Shown: positions 1-14,000 of the stretch, piece by piece
Layout of the letters: each line of letters starts with the position of its first letter
Position numbering within the stretch: the first letter of the stretch is position 1
Origin: Haliaeetus albicilla
Taxonomy: Eukaryota > Chordata > Aves > Accipitriformes > Accipitridae
Direction of reading: 5' to 3'
NCBI RefSeq assembly: GCF_947461875.1
Contig: NC_091485.1
Location: forward strand, 54,186,774 to 54,250,773
DNA length: 64,000 nt
Translations under genes and position numbers: made by a program
The notes under the pieces: model-generated
Told to the model about the DNA's origin: nothing
The model's database searches: none
Seen by the model: only the letters and a program-made list of their open reading frames with translations

Positions 1-480
1 GTTGTTGCTAAGTAGTGTTTATACTAAGTCAGGGATTTTGCAGCTTCTCATGTCCACCCAGCAAGAAGGCTGGAGGGGCACAAGAAGTTGGGAGGGGACA
101 CAGCCAGGGCAGCTGACCCAAACTGGCCAAAGGGGTATTCCATACCATGTGACGTCATGCCCAGTATATAAACTGGGGGGAGTTGGCCTGGGGTGGGGAT
201 TGCTGCTCAGGAACTAACTGGGCATCTGTCAGCATCAGGTGGTGAGCAATTGCATTGTGCATCACTTGTTTTGTATATACCAATCCTTTTATTATTGTCA
301 TTTTATTACTGTTATATTTATCATTATTATTTTCTTCCTTTCTGTTCTATTAAACTGTTCTTATCTCAACCCATGAGTTTTACTTTTTTTTTCCCAGTTG
401 TCTCCCTCATCCCACTAGGTGGGGGGAAGTGAGTGAGCGGCACATGGTACTTAGTTGCTGGCTGGGGTTAAACCATGACA
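1..480 (+). mobile_element. ERV long terminal repeat, 3' part, probably a solo LTR
   Basis: Seen: a U3-like segment carries a perfect CRE (TGACGTCA, 150-157) followed 7 bases later by a TATA box (TATATAAA, 165-172). A T-rich segment follows with a poly(A) signal ATTAAA at 349-354, and the unit ends in ..GACA at 480. This is the expected U3-R-U5 order on the plus strand. I recognise the overall text as a dispersed LTR common in bird genomes, but I do not assign a Repbase name. The 5' end lies outside the window, so target-site duplication and full length cannot be checked. No gag, pol or env coding sequence follows, which fits a solo LTR. The small reading frames inside it (2-217 and 193-432) have no recognisable product. 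Confidence 0.75.
150..172 (+). promoter_or_regulatory. CRE plus TATA core promoter of the LTR
   Basis: A perfect palindromic CREB/ATF site (TGACGTCA at 150-157) sits just upstream of TATATAAA (165-172). The arrangement is seen directly. That it binds CREB/ATF or still starts transcription is inference. Confidence 0.55.
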
Positions 481-3400
481 CCAGGCCATCCTTGCAACAG
501 CAAAAATTAGTTTCATTTGCAGTGCTGACAAACTTTGAAGCCAATTTGAACAGATGATGAATTTACTTCACAACCATGATTCATTCCTAACACTGAATGG
601 GACACCAGAGGGGATGGAAAAACTGCACTTGAAGAGGGAAGGCTTTTTGCAAAGAAACTGAAGAAAACTTATTGTAAAGCTCTGGGGATCTTTACTGTGC
701 CAAAAGGGCAGTCAGGACTTTCAGTGACACTGTTAGTTGTTGTCTTCCAAGGATAAAACATCCACTTCTGAAAAAGAGGCTTTTGTGCTAGAGGACAAGC
801 TGTAGGCATTTGGGACAGGTTTGGATGGTGGAAAGCCCTGCATATCACAGCAGACACAGGTAAAGAAGCTCACTTGCTGAGTGGGTCAAACGCAGTGGAG
901 TCAATGCACCTCGACCGCTATCATTGCCCACCAGAATTGAGTCTCACCGTCAGAAGAGCTACCCTAGAATTGTAGGCTCATAGCAGGTTCTGGTTTTGAG
1001 ATGGTCATGCATACTGAAATTTGTTTTGTTTCTGCTTAGGCAATGAGAAGAGCTTAGTGACAGCTTTCCAACAACCAAAATTAGGGAACTATTCAAGGTC
1101 TTAGGAGGCAGGAAAAGGAAACAGCACACAAGTTCACAGAAGAACTATTTTGAGAAAAAAAAGTCTGCATCTTCCCACACAGCAACTGCAACTGCCGAAG
1201 CTACTCAGTAGCCTGCTAAGTTGCTTTGGATATATGGATGAAGATGGGCATTATCTGAGGAAGGGAAGTTTGAACAAAAATAGCAGGAAGCAGAGTCTAG
1301 AGAGACTGACGCTTTTTTGTTGAAAAGCTCAATTGGAAAGCATGGACACATGGCAACAGTGAGAGAACAAACCCCACTGGACAGATGTTGGGCACAGTGC
1401 TTAAGGCGTTACTAGAATGCACTCAGAGATGATGGGGATGTGGCTAGTCATAAATGCCCATATAGAATGAAAGCTTTGTAAAATTTGGCTTTGCTGTAAG
1501 TTCAAATGGGTGTATCTTAGCGTGGAAAATAGTTTCTTGTTTTTGTCATTGAGTTTACAACACACATTGGGACAGACTGACCCGAGAGAGCCTATGGCTT
1601 ACTTTGTTCTTCCTCTGTGAGGACCATCCTCCTAGCAAGCCACGTACCTGATGGCTGGATAGTATAAGTGATGGTTATTATTTAATGCTAATGCAAATGT
1701 GGTATTTAAAAAATATAAAGATGAATGGTGTGCGTTAGAAGAAATTTAGAAGTTGACTGCAAATTAATGCCATAGACAGGAAACAGATTGAAGTAACTTT
1801 TGGGGTGGAAAATTACAATTGCCCATACAGCATAATGATGTATGCACGTGCTTGTCAGAGAACGAGGAGTAGCAAGGTCAGCTCAAATGGTCTGTGTTTT
1901 TCACTTTGTTTAGCATGAAAAGTGACAACTCTGGTCAGGAACACTGCTATCTACATAAGATGTCTTGCCGACTCCTGCAGACTATGGCTCAAATTCCTGC
2001 AATGTCAGCTGGTATCTCTCCAGAAATAATTTACTTCCTGAAGATATAAAACACCCACTATTATTACCAAGCCTTGCCATCAGCAGTCTCAGCTCTAGGG
2101 TACTGTGGTGATTAATACTTGGGGAATGTCTGAACAGGGTTTGCATGCTGTGGAGGAACAGGGTACTTGTGCCATGCCTAACAAACTGGACCTGCTCTCA
2201 GTTGAGGAACACTGGGCTACACATGATAAAGAACATGGGTACTCTTAGTGAATCATGTTTTGCTGATAGAAAGAGGTTCTTTCAGGGCAAGAACTAGAAG
2301 ACTATGGAGAAGTATGAAGTCAGTGCTTAAGGCCAGATACAGCTTTCGGGTAAACAGGTATTTAAAACCAGAATAACTCCATCAACATTGAATCTATTTA
2401 CTTCATATTTGCCTAATTTTAATTTGATAGAATTGCCCCCTGACTTTCCATGCCACACTTTCTTTTTCTTTCTTCCTTGCTCTTTTTTGCATCCTTTCTC
2501 AGCACCCACCATCCAGACTTGCACTGGTTTAGTCCATTGCATTCACATCCATGTTTACACTCTTCCTGTGTTTGCCCTGTATTTTTCTCAAACATAATAC
2601 AGTTATGCACATAAATACTGTCTACTTAAAAAAATCTTGGTTTTGCACATCCCAGTCTGTCTCACAGTGTTATAAAGCTCCATGCATACCTGTTACATCT
2701 TTATTCCCAAAGTAACTATAATGGTCCAAAAAAAGGGGGGAGGGGGTGCCACTTCAAACAAGTGGCACAAAGAATTGGGGTACCTTGGTGTAGTTTCTGA
2801 CACCACTCATAGCTAGTGGGATGGATCTATTACCCCTCAAGTCAATGATAGTCCTTCTGATAAATGAATAATATCAGGTCAATTATACAGTGATAGTCAC
2901 TGACTGGCATCCTTGCACTCAGACCTTAGAACAACTGAAAGTTTTCAGGCGAGTCCAGCTATGCAAGCAGCGTCGGAACCAAGTGGCAGATCTTGCTGCT
3001 TGGGCTGACGGTGTGCTACCTGCCACCAGCAGAACCCAGCTGTGCTCTTCAGGAGTTCAGGAGGTGGATTTCAATGGGGCTACAGGAATTTTTACTATTC
3101 TTTATTTTACAATCCAAAGCTCAAAGAGAATGGCTTTGACCCATAACATTTATGCTGCACAGCTCTAGAAGCACATTGCATGTATCTACTGACAGGAATT
3201 TGGGGTACGTCCATAAAGACTGCATTGCCAATAGCTGGAACAGGAGCTGGTTCCTCTCAAGAATCTGGTACCTGCAAGGTTTCTGGAAGTCTTTTGTGAT
3301 GATAATCTCATGCATATCGGCCTTTTTGGATCTACACTGCCTGTGACTTGCAAAGTCTGTGCTGGACTCTGTCCTTCATTGTTAGCATAGGGGAAAAAAG

Positions 3401-6400
3401 ATACCGGGTACATAAATTAAGAAAACAGCATAGAATTTATGATTTCCCTTTTTAATATCCATGAAGTAATCATGGCAGGATAATATTGCTTTCTCACAGA
3501 AAGGCCTTTACTGTCATATAAATGACGAATAAACATGGAAAGTAAAGACAAAGCCACTGAAAACTCATGAGGCAGGGTGCCATTAAAATGGGGTGAGGGA
3601 ACTACAGAACTGAATTCTGCTTTTATTTCAAAAAGAATCGTACTTCATTATTTCCAGTCAGACAGTATTTTTCCTTGCCTGAATCACATGGCTTTTTTTG
3701 TGGTGTAAGTCACTCTTTACATAGAAAGACACATCTAGTCTAGTTCATTTAGACTTTCTGTTTTCTACTCGGCTGAGATGGCTAACCATCTGGCCCTTCC
3801 CTACAGAGGGCTGGCTTTACCTTCATTTGCTTTCCAATATGCTATTCAGAATAACTTTCCTGCTTTCAGGACTTGTCTTCAAACCACCTCATTATTAAAA
3901 CTCCAAGTTACCTTTTTTTCCCCTTTTCCCCAATACAAAGAAAATGCATTCAGAGTTTAAAGCTAAAGATGCTGCAAGCAGACCCTAAGCATTTTAATCA
4001 ATATTTAATTTAGCTAGATTCACGACTTAACACTGAGTAGCCAAGTTCCATGCATTAAGAATTACCTTGCACCTCTTAGTTTTACAAGCCGTTTTTACCA
4101 ATACAAGCACTGTTGCTGAATTCCAGCACATTAGTACCTGCATCTGCAAGGACTGAGAGAACAGGCTAGAGGATTGCACTTACTATAGCTATTTTTCTTA
4201 AAATTGCTTAGGAAAGGATTAAGATCATTTGGCTGCAAAACCATCTCTTCCAAAACTTAAGCTTATTTTGGTGTCGCAGAGAGCTGAACGGACCTAAACT
4301 GAAAGAGCTTTCAGAAAGCCCCAGCCTGCTCATCATTACAGTTCAACCACAGGATCAACTCCATCATCTAGATTCACAAAAGCCGGCAAGCATCTCATCT
4401 TAGAGCTGGTTCATTAAAAAAATCCACCGAAACAACAACCCAGCTTTGGCAGAATAAAAGGGATGCCTCTTCAACATGGACAGTGCAGCAGGGTGATGAG
4501 GGGGCATACTGACTAAAATCTGCCTGAGCCAGCGATTTGTAATGGCAAAGAAATTTGTTTGTTTACAAATTGTAACAACTCCTTGAAGAGTATTTGGCAA
4601 TAGAAAACAGTTAATATTGTCTTTAGAAGAGGAATCGACGTTTTTCACGGGTTTTAAAGGTGCTTGTAGTCTGCCAGAGACAGCATTTAAGCAATGTAAC
4701 TCAGCTTACCCACCTCTTCCCCCATTCCCAGAGTAACTGTCAATCAGTATTCCCACCCTTTTGTGCTTCCATCATAAATTATAACCAGATATTTACATTC
4801 ACAGAACTGCTAAGACAAAATCCACTGGATAAGTTACTTGTCCTAAGTTTGCTGCCCTGCAAAGGCATAGCAATATTTCTGACAAACTGATGAGCTGCCC
4901 ATACCCAAAAATACTTTTCTGGACTGTGAATAGTTGGAGAGTTGCCTCCAATTCACACAGCTGGAAAGAGACAGTTTTGTTTATTAGACAGCTTTGTCAA
5001 TCTCTACCAGATATCTCTATGTATGATGAGCCACAAGACAATGAAAATGGGCAATTCCATAGTCGAAAGCTGGAGTAATAGCAGTGCTTCAGTGGAGTTA
5101 CTCTGGATTTACAGTGGGGCAACTGAAATTGGAATCTGGACAACTAATAAGGGGTCAGTAAGTCCTTTTCTCACCTTTTTCTCCCCCAAGAAAGACAATG
5201 AAGCTAATAAAAATTATACTGGACCAGAAGTAAAGTGAAGTGGCTGTTGCACACAGTTAACACTGCACACTGTGTTCTCATAAAGAACAGGGAGTTTCCA
5301 CCTGGGAAATTCCCTCAAACTCTATGTTTATCCTCATGAAAGATGAGCAAGCAGCCAAGTAAGGGAATGCAAAGGATACAACTGCTTTAAAGGACGATGG
5401 ACCTTTGATTGCAGAGAGAGAAAGATTCTTCTAGAATCAGAATTACTATTATTTTTAAATTTAACAATCAAAGTAAGTGACAGATCTGTTAGTGGCCAAT
5501 GCAGGCTAAAACACGAACACTCAACGAGAGAGGTTCACACTTAATCTTGCCCCAGCCCAGTGCAATAAAATCTGTGGTAAAGGACATTTTATAAAGCACA
5601 ACACAATAGAAAATAGAAACAATGAAGCTTACAAAGGAGCTCTAAGACTGCGTAACTTATACCTCTTGTAGCCCTAAGAATGCTCTTTGCCTGTTTCCAT
5701 ACTAGTGAGGTGTCACTGATGTTAGCTATGTTGCACTAAGAGCCCCACCAAAATCAAGGTGACACCTCTAGGCAGTTTTTCGCAGTGCAGCAGCCCAAAC
5801 ACTGGCATTTTTCTCCCTACAGTCCAACACTATGCACAGTGGTGGTGAAAGCAGTGAGTTTTGCAGCCAAAATAAAGCCTCATAAAGTACTACCTGCCAT
5901 CAGGACCCTGAGTTCCCTTTACTCTTCCTTCCTCCTGTCTCTCAGTGGATTCTTAATTGCTTAATTGCTTTTACTACACCATCACCCCCCCCCCCCCCCC
6001 CTTGAAGTTTCCTTAACTTCTTGCTTCTGGATACCAGGAGACATGCTGGGCCACCAGCGCCTGTCTGCTCTGAGAACAAACTACTTGCCTCCTCCATGGC
6101 TGTGAAAGGTTTTGGCACTAACCTCTACTGCACAGGACCCGGTGCTGGCAAGGGCTATACGAGAGCTAAGACCTTTAAGACATGATCCTGAGTGAGTGCC
6201 TGGACTGACAACTCAGCAAGCAGAACAGGTAAGACTTGGAAATGCTATGGGAAAGAAAGAATCCTGTTTTTAAAAACTCACCTTCATCCTGTGAGATTAA
6301 CTGTGGGATTGGAGCAATCTGAGCAAAGTAGCTCCACAGCTAGTCCAACACACGGCTGGAGAGCACTCCCCTAGCCTCCTGCACACAAACCTGCAATGTC

Positions 6401-9400
6401 TGGCCTGAGTTCTGAGACTGGGTGCTGGATTTAGGACCTGGCCATCAAGTGCTGTCATTAAATGATGTGCTAAGAATGCAGAAATGTCACTGAAGACCTT
6501 CCAAAGCTCTGATTCCATAGCTTATACATCCTCTTGCTGCCAAACTTGTTTCCAGAATGAAAACCGATCCCCTGCTCAACAGAGAAATGTGAGAGCCCCT
6601 ACATCCACCAGAAAGAAGAAAGGGAAGTGCCTTGGTCACAATCCTTCCTACTCTGCCTACGCTGAACCTCAGCCAGAGGCACTGACCCTGGGAATGGGTT
6701 TCTTAAAAACTTCAGGAAACAGCAGACAACCTGGCTCAACTTCTGTATTTTAGACTTCTTCCATTTCTATTATGCCTAGCTGAAAACAGGCAGGTCTTCC
6801 ATACTTGGCCATGATTCTGGATCTAAATTGTTTCTGGACACCAACTGCTCTTGCCCACAACCACTGAAATCAATGGGACTTCACACACTGGTGCCGGAGT
6901 CTCAGCCAAAGAGTGATGATGTGAGATCAGAGCTTTTGTCTGCAATTCATGCATGCCTGAGAGTGCTAAAGAAAAAATAGGAAACAATGACATTAATAAT
7001 TAACATATCAAGGAATAGATATTCCTTTGTCATTAGATTATGCTTAGAATATATTGGGTAAAATTAATACAATTACTTTGAGTTAAAAAGCCTACAGGCT
7101 ATCAGTACCAGTATTTATTTTTAAAGTCTTTTTATGCATATTAATGACAACATTGCTCAAAGACTGATAAATTATACTGATTTTACTGCTGGGGAAGCAG
7201 AGTTATGTAAGTTTTTTAAGGCCACACAGCAAGTAAGTGCTTGGATTTATAACTCCCAATCTGCCTCCTGCTCAGTCCAGCAGGCCATGCTGACTCACTG
7301 TGGAATGCGTATTTCCAGCAAACTCTTAAGGGACAAGAGGAATCAAAAGGAACAAAAGGTACAGTTAAAGTAAGCATTAATTCTAAAAAATAAATGTTTT
7401 CTGCCACTCAAAACATGTGAGTCAACTTCTGTTTTAAGTTGTCACACCTCACCAGCGCATTAGCCAGAAACAGGAGGACTAGGATAACACGAGGGAGAGT
7501 GTTCTGACAGTGTTTTTAACAAAACTGAAAGTAAGACACAACAGCCTTACCTCATGAGATTTCCAGTACAAAGAAAATCTATTATGAGTCTGAAATTTCA
7601 AATGAAGTTTATAGAGATTTATCCCAAGGTAGCTTTAAAGTTCAGAGAAGCCAGAACTATTGCCTTCCACACAGATCCTGGCATCCATAAGACTGTAAGA
7701 AACCAGCAGTGATACTGTTATTCCAGCTTCTGGAAGACTATTTCTATGCTACCACTCTATATTATGTAAGGCTGCTCCTCAGTGTTGGACCTATTTGTAT
7801 GTAGTTGATCATTTAAAAAAAACCCAAACCTGTTTTAAGCGAATTAAGAATTTAAATACTAATTTACTCCTCTTAAAGATGACATATTTTAGGAAAACTA
7901 AGAAAATTAAATGGAACTGGCCCTTCAATTTCAAAGGCCTTTTAAGTCAGACATTAACCAAGATGAGAGTGAAAGGAAGTGCCGATTACGTGACAATACT
8001 ATAACCAGACCATCTGGAATCTGGCTCTGGAGCGGGAATAAAGAATTCATTTCCATTCCAGTAAGAGTCTCCATCCATAAAAAGTTCATTTCCTTTTATA
8101 GGTAAACAGAAGGGAGATGCCCAACCTGACATAGCTCCCCGAATAATCAGATGGGACTTGTAAAGGCCTTAATGCCCAGAGGAGTTCAAGTTGCAAACTG
8201 CCTGCTCCACATACTCTCTTCTGACCGCATCTCATTTATGCTTATGCAACTTATGTCATGGGATAAATCCCAACCTATTGCTGGCAGATTCAAATTTAAG
8301 TACCTACAATAATCTCTTTTGTGCACTGAAAGAGAGGGAGAGACTGAGATTCAAGTGACAAAGAAAGTATCCACAAAAAAAACCCCAGAAAGTAGAGAAT
8401 AAAGAACTGAATGGCCCTATTTGAACTTGGCTTTGGTTAAAGTCAAGCAGCTGAAAGAGCTCCTGATCCAATACCCACATGTAAAAAATAGATGGGGAAA
8501 TCACATATTCTGATACTTAATTTAGAACCTGACATTCTAAACTTACTCTGTGGGTAGTTAAGTAAGAACCAGACCACTACTCCTGCTATGCATTATTGTT
8601 TCAGAAACACAGCCTTCAGAGTCCCAGTATACAGAAACATCTTAAATGATGTTACAAATAAAATTCACAATAAAAATCTTACCAGTTTTAGTCAAGAGGA
8701 AAAACTCCAATCCTGCTTATGTTTCTTGTTACAAAAGTGGGAATGTTTTGTTCATTTTGAGTGCTCTGGTAAAATGACACTTAGATATCTATAACTGGAA
8801 GAATGAAAATGAAAAGATTTTCCCAAAACTGTTCTTTTTGCCAGGAGCATGTCTGCATCTGCCCAGTTTTCCTCAGAAACATCTGCAGTTTCTAAGGAAA
8901 TGGCTAATCTCTCTCTCTGAATCTTTCTCCTTACTCTTTTTGATCCATTACTTTCAGCATTCTTCCTTTATGTGCCAAAAAGTTGCACTGAACCTCAGAT
9001 ACTAATGCTTGCTTGTCTAAAAAAAAAAAAAAACGGGGGAAGTTACTTGCATAAAATATTTTTTACGAAGAAAATACGCTCTATCTTGTGCACCAGTGGC
9101 TCTCACATCTGGTTTGTGGCCTCCAAACTGCTTGCTAATTGGCCATGCAGAGATAACAGACTACGCAGCACTGACTCCGCTTCCTCTCCTCCCTGCCGTT
9201 GCACCAGGTGCACATCCTTGTCTCATCTGTGAGGTGACAGAGCACAACTGAAAAACCGGAGGTATGTTCATAAACCAGGGCAGATGCACAGCTGGTTCTA
9301 CCCGCTCACTGACACTTGCCAGTAACCGGGAATCACACTGGTCTCATCTCTTAACATCTGTTTTGGCCTCAACAAACTCACTCTGTCCTACGTCAGAAGT

Positions 9401-9931
9401 CTTGCAACGGAAGGGGAGTACCTCTAGTGGCGTTTGTCCACTCCAGGGGCTATTTCAGCATCCTCTATATGCCCAGCATAAGTCTATTATGGAGCCATAG
9501 CCAAAAGAAGGGTGGTGAACCTGGGGCATCCCTGTGTGCTGTTCTTGTGATCGGTGCTGCTGTTGTAGACTACAAGAGCCCAGAGGTTATAACACCCCGT
9601 TCCATGGAGCAGAGGCTGGTCTCCCTTCAGTCCCGCTATCCAGAGAGTCTCACAAGGGGTGCACAGATTCCTCATATCCACTGGCCTAAACCAAGCTCAG
9701 TTTGTTCACGGGTCAGACTTTGGACATTTTCCATTGAAAGCTGAAGCAATTCACACATCGCTCCATTTGATTTAATGAAGGTACCAAAAGAATCAACTAC
9801 AGCATTAGAGGAAGGAAGTAAAACTGAAAACAAGGCTCACACAACAAGGTTAGCTTCTTGTATCTTTATTACAAGAAAGCGTGAATCAAAAAGATGACTA
9901 CTATTGCTAGCAGTGAACTGGTGAATAGAAG
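481..9931. other. Gene-free intergenic stretch
   Basis: I see no recognisable exon, RNA gene or complete mobile element here. Reading frames are short, lack protein family motifs and are not flanked by convincing splice sites. Notable items are a C17 homopolymer (5985-6001), an A-rich run near 9020-9034, A/C-rich tracts at 7815-7825 and 8375-8386, and a phrase at about 6863-6882 that resembles text common in ancient vertebrate repeats. In the human map as remembered, the next gene on this side (RNF19A) is far away, so a gene desert is expected. Confidence 0.6.
5985..6001. repeat. C17 homopolymer
   Basis: Seventeen consecutive C (G on the minus strand). Such runs are prone to length error in sequencing and to polymorphism. 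Confidence 0.9.
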
Positions 9932-11073
9932 TGTATTGGGTTTGTGTGGCAAGGTTTTGGTAGCGGGGAGGTGGTTACAGGGGTGGCTTCTGTGAGAAGC
10001 TGCTGGAAGCTTCCCCCATGTCCGACAGAGCCAACGCCAGCCGGCTCCAAGATGGACCTGCCACTGGCCAAGGTCGAGCCCATCCGCGACAGTGGTAGTG
10101 CCTCTGGGATAACAGACTGAAGAAGGAGGAAAAAACCCCACACAACGGCAACTGCAGCCAGAGAAAGGAGTGAGGGAAACAACCCTGCAGACCCCCAGGT
10201 CAGTGCAGAAGGAGGGGGAGGAGATGCTCCAGGCACCGGAGCAGAGATTCCCCTGCAGCCTGTGGGGAAGACCATGGTGAGGCAGGCTGTCCCCCTGCAG
10301 CCCATGGAGGTCCACGGTGGAGCAGATATCCACCTGCAGCCCGTGGAGAACCCCACACCAGAGCAGGTGGATGCCCAAAGGAGGCTGTGGCCCTGTGGGA
10401 AGCCCGTGCTGGAGCAGGGTCCTGGCAGGACCTGCGGACCCGTGGAGAGAGAAGCCCACGCTGGAGCAGGTTTTCTGGCAGGACTTGTGACCCCATGGGG
10501 GACCCACGCTGGAGCAGCGTGTGCCTGAAGGACTGCAGCCCGTGGAAGGGACCACGCTGGAGCAGTTCGTGAAGAATGGCAGCCTGTGGGAAGGGCCCAC
10601 GTTGGAGAAGTTCATGGAGGACTGTCTCCCATGGGAGGGACCCCACGCTGGAGCAGGGGAAGAGTGTGATGAGTCCTGGCCCTGAGGAGGAAGGAGCGGC
10701 AGAGACAAAGTGTGATGAACTGACTGCAACCTCCATCCCTGTCCCCCTGCGCTGCTGCAGGGGGGTGTAGGTAGAGAATCTGGGAGTGAAGTTGTGCCCA
10801 GGAAGAAGGGAGGGGTGGAGGGCAGGTGTTTTTGAGATTTGGGTTCATTTCTCATTATCCTACTCTGATGTTGATTGGCAATAAATTAAGTTAATTTTCC
10901 CCAAGTCGAGCCTGTTTTTGCCCATGATGGTAATTAGTAAGTGATCTCTCCCTGTCCTTATCTCGACTCTTGAGCCTTTCATTATATTTTCTCTCCCCTG
11001 TTCAGCTGAGTGGGGGGAGTGATAGAGCGGCTTTGGTGGGCCCATGGCATCCAGCCAGGGTCAACCCACCACA
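9932..11073 (+). mobile_element. Solo ERV LTR, about 1.14 kb
   Basis: Seen: the unit opens with TGTATTGGG and closes with CCACCACA, the TG..CA ends of an LTR. A poly(A) signal AATAAA lies at 10880-10885, followed by a pyrimidine-rich U5-like segment. Five bases before it (AGAAG, 9927-9931) and five after it (AGGAG, 11074-11078) match at four positions, which fits a decayed 5-bp target duplication as made by ERVL-type integrases. I recognise this as a high-copy avian LTR but do not assign a family name. The central part is GC-rich and built of degenerate repeats of about 47 bp. No internal retroviral genes flank it, so it is a recombined solo LTR. No clear TATA box is visible. Confidence 0.8.
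10313..10656 (+). repeat. Degenerate tandem repeat of about 47 bp inside the LTR
   Basis: The core CACGCTGGAGCAG or a close variant recurs starting at 10313, 10354, 10405, 10457, 10505, 10553, 10598 and 10644, a spacing of 41 to 52 bp. Most units also contain a CCCGTGG-like block. The units have diverged from each other, so the array is old or was imperfect from the start. It accounts for the unusually long open frames on both strands. Confidence 0.8.
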
Positions 11074-14000
11074 AGGAGCCAACTGATAAGCCTCTCTTCA
11101 AAATATGGTCTGGTATCTTCCATCCCATAAAGAGCTTTCAGCATAGACTATGCTAGGCAAATAAAGATACCTGGCAAAGAACAATGGCTCAAATAAGATG
11201 GGGGATAGTGTGCTGTAAGCAGTGAAGACAGCAAAATGGAAAGAAGTTACAGGGAAGAAATACATTTTATGAACAGAATCATAAGGGCATAAGAAATGGG
11301 GTAAATCTCAAGCCTAGGTGAAGCGTGATAGAGGCATGGATTGGAGGGCAGGAGATGAAACGACAGGGAGGGGCAGAGTTAGGAAGAATGCAGTGGGAGT
11401 TGAAGTGAATTTCTGGTAGGGCTAACTGGCACAGCTCCCTCATTCAAGTCCTTGGGGTCAAATGCGTGCTGGCACTAGTGCCACGGCAGGGAAGCACATT
11501 GGGAATAAAGCAGCAGGTGTCTGGGTGCAGGCAGGAGGTGAAGTGTGTGGCCATGTACCCTTATTTTAGTTAAGATTTAAAAACTGACTTGCAGTTAGAT
11601 TGCTTTCTTGGCTTAAAAATACGTATAAAGTATTCCTAATTACTCTACTGGAACATATTTTGTTGCCTGGAGGAAGGTAAGAGTTTTCAAAACTGTACAC
11701 CTTTGAATTTCAGAACATACATAAAGGCCAGAAGCTTCTACAAAGCTATTGTCCTTCTGGCAGAGTGACTCCAAATGCCCGATATGAAATTCCCAGGGTC
11801 CTGGAAAGCCTGAAAATGTAGGGAATAGACACCTCTCCAGCTTTACTGCTAGACTGCCTTTCAATCCTCAAAGCGTTTGCTCCATCTGCAGAGGCTTTCT
11901 GGAGGACCAAGTAAAGCCAAGGCCAACAGTTCCCCTAGCCATTGTTGCATTTCACATGAAAAATGGAAAAACCAACCAAGTCCTTAACCAAACAAACTGT
12001 ACCAGACTAGCAAGAGTTGCTCACTTTGCAAAGCAGACAGTGTAATTCTTAAAAACAAAGAGAACTGACTAACATTTTGAAACTGAAGGATTCACTTATT
12101 ATCAAAAGAATGGCGCTTGGTGGGTGAAGCACACCTTTGCGAGGTAAGTAATGTGATCTACACTTCCCAAACTGTACACTGAGACAAAGAAAATATGTCA
12201 GTAAGTCAGTGCAATGAATAAAAACAGAGCTGGCGGTGTATTAAATACCAATCTGATGACAAATGACAAAAACCAGAATTCCTTAAATCAGACTTATTTC
12301 AAACTGATCTCACTGGAGGCCTTGCTTGCTATTCCTAAACCTCCTTTTGGCATAGGAGTGCACAGAGTAAGGACACACACATGCTCATTATCTGTGCACA
12401 TTTGCAGACTGTAATTCTAGTAAACATTAGATTAAAAAAAAAAAGGTCCTTGAACTTTGAAATAAAGAATAAAGCTTTGACTTCTATTATAATTAAAATT
12501 TTTCAAAACAGCCTTCAGTTCAAGCCCCATATTAACCACTGATGTTCACTGACTGACACAAGGATTCAAACCAATACCATAAATGGGAAAAAAACAGTTC
12601 TGTAAGGAACATGTTTGGCAGGATTGAGCAGTCCACATACAAGCTGCCATGACTTTCAGTGGGTTACTCCATTATTCATGTCCACTGCAGAAACTGTGCT
12701 TGCCAGCTTAAAACCTATGGATGTCTACATTTGTCTGAAAATATCTGTACCAAAACAAACCAAGCCAGATGTTCAGACTGCAATGAGACAACAACAACAT
12801 GAGGATGAGCATATGGCATTTCAATTCTTACATCTTAGCAGAAATCCACTATCTTTATTAACTAGTTTTGTTTCAATATGCACAATTCATAAAGCCAGCA
12901 CAACCTTTAAACATTACTACCTTCACACCACTGCATGGCTATGTCAGCCTTTCTGCTAGAAAACTTACCTGCCAGAGATTATGTTATTTGAAAAATTCCT
13001 CATACTAAGGAATTTGGCTCAACAAGGAATTCATATTCTACAGTTCAAAACAAATGTACTATGATTTTCTTTTTGCTTTGCATTAAGAGAATGTTATCTG
13101 TTCTTTTTTCTTTGGCAAAAGAAAATGAGGTATTATTGCATATACTTGATCCTTCATCTGGATTCCTGCCTTCTGACGTTTAGATAAACATAATTTAATA
13201 CACCAGAAATATGTAACGTTTTACGAAGAGCTTCTGTTCACATTTGGTAAAACTTCTTTCGCTAACCTATGTGCAGAAGGATTCTTGTATAAGAGGAACC
13301 AGTTCAGCTTCCACATGAGCAGCTGTTAATGTAGGCACACATTCAAACATGCAGTTGTCTGAAATAGCAGCGCTCTAGACGTTGAAAGTCAAGAAGGGCC
13401 AGCTCAGGTTGCAGGGTTGCATGGCCACCCCTGTGAGATGGTGTAATCACAGGCCAGTGAAATCCTTCTCCTGCTAGGAGGCTATTACTGGTCACTCCTT
13501 GCACTTCTTACAGGCATTGGGATTGGCCTTTTAAGCAGTGATTCATGAAGGTACCACACTGCTCTGCCTCCCTTGCTGCTGTCTTGGCTCACTGCATTCA
13601 TTTCCCTCCTATTTTCTGCAAACCATACATATCACAGAACAAATTCTGTTCCAAACATCTCCTCATTTTTCCTTATCCAGAAGGTAGTTTAAAATCACAA
13701 ATGGAAAGAACGTGTCACTTGAATCCATGGTTGTGACTTGTTCACACTTTGACTGCAGAAGAAATTCTGATTTGTTGCTTTTTAGTTATAGCAATTTCCA
13801 GCAGATTTCCCATTCCCTTGGCAGTAATGAAGAACAATAGTTTTGCCTCATCATAGTGATTAGGAAATATTGGTTGCTTAATGCTTAGTTACAACAATTA
13901 TTTACAAACTATAAATGCCTACAGCAGACACACATTTTTCAGGGTTCTGCATACAGACTGCTTCAGCGGCAACATCAGAGCGTTAGTTCTGCTTTGCATA

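Noticed and set aside
6863..6882. Phrase resembling an ancient dispersed repeat
   Set aside because: Too short to assign to any family. Mentioned only as a hint.
9869..10855. 328-residue minus-strand open frame, with 178- and 149-residue companions
   Set aside because: It lies antisense to the solo LTR and is composed of its GC-rich repeats. No domain, and frames are open on several strands at once.
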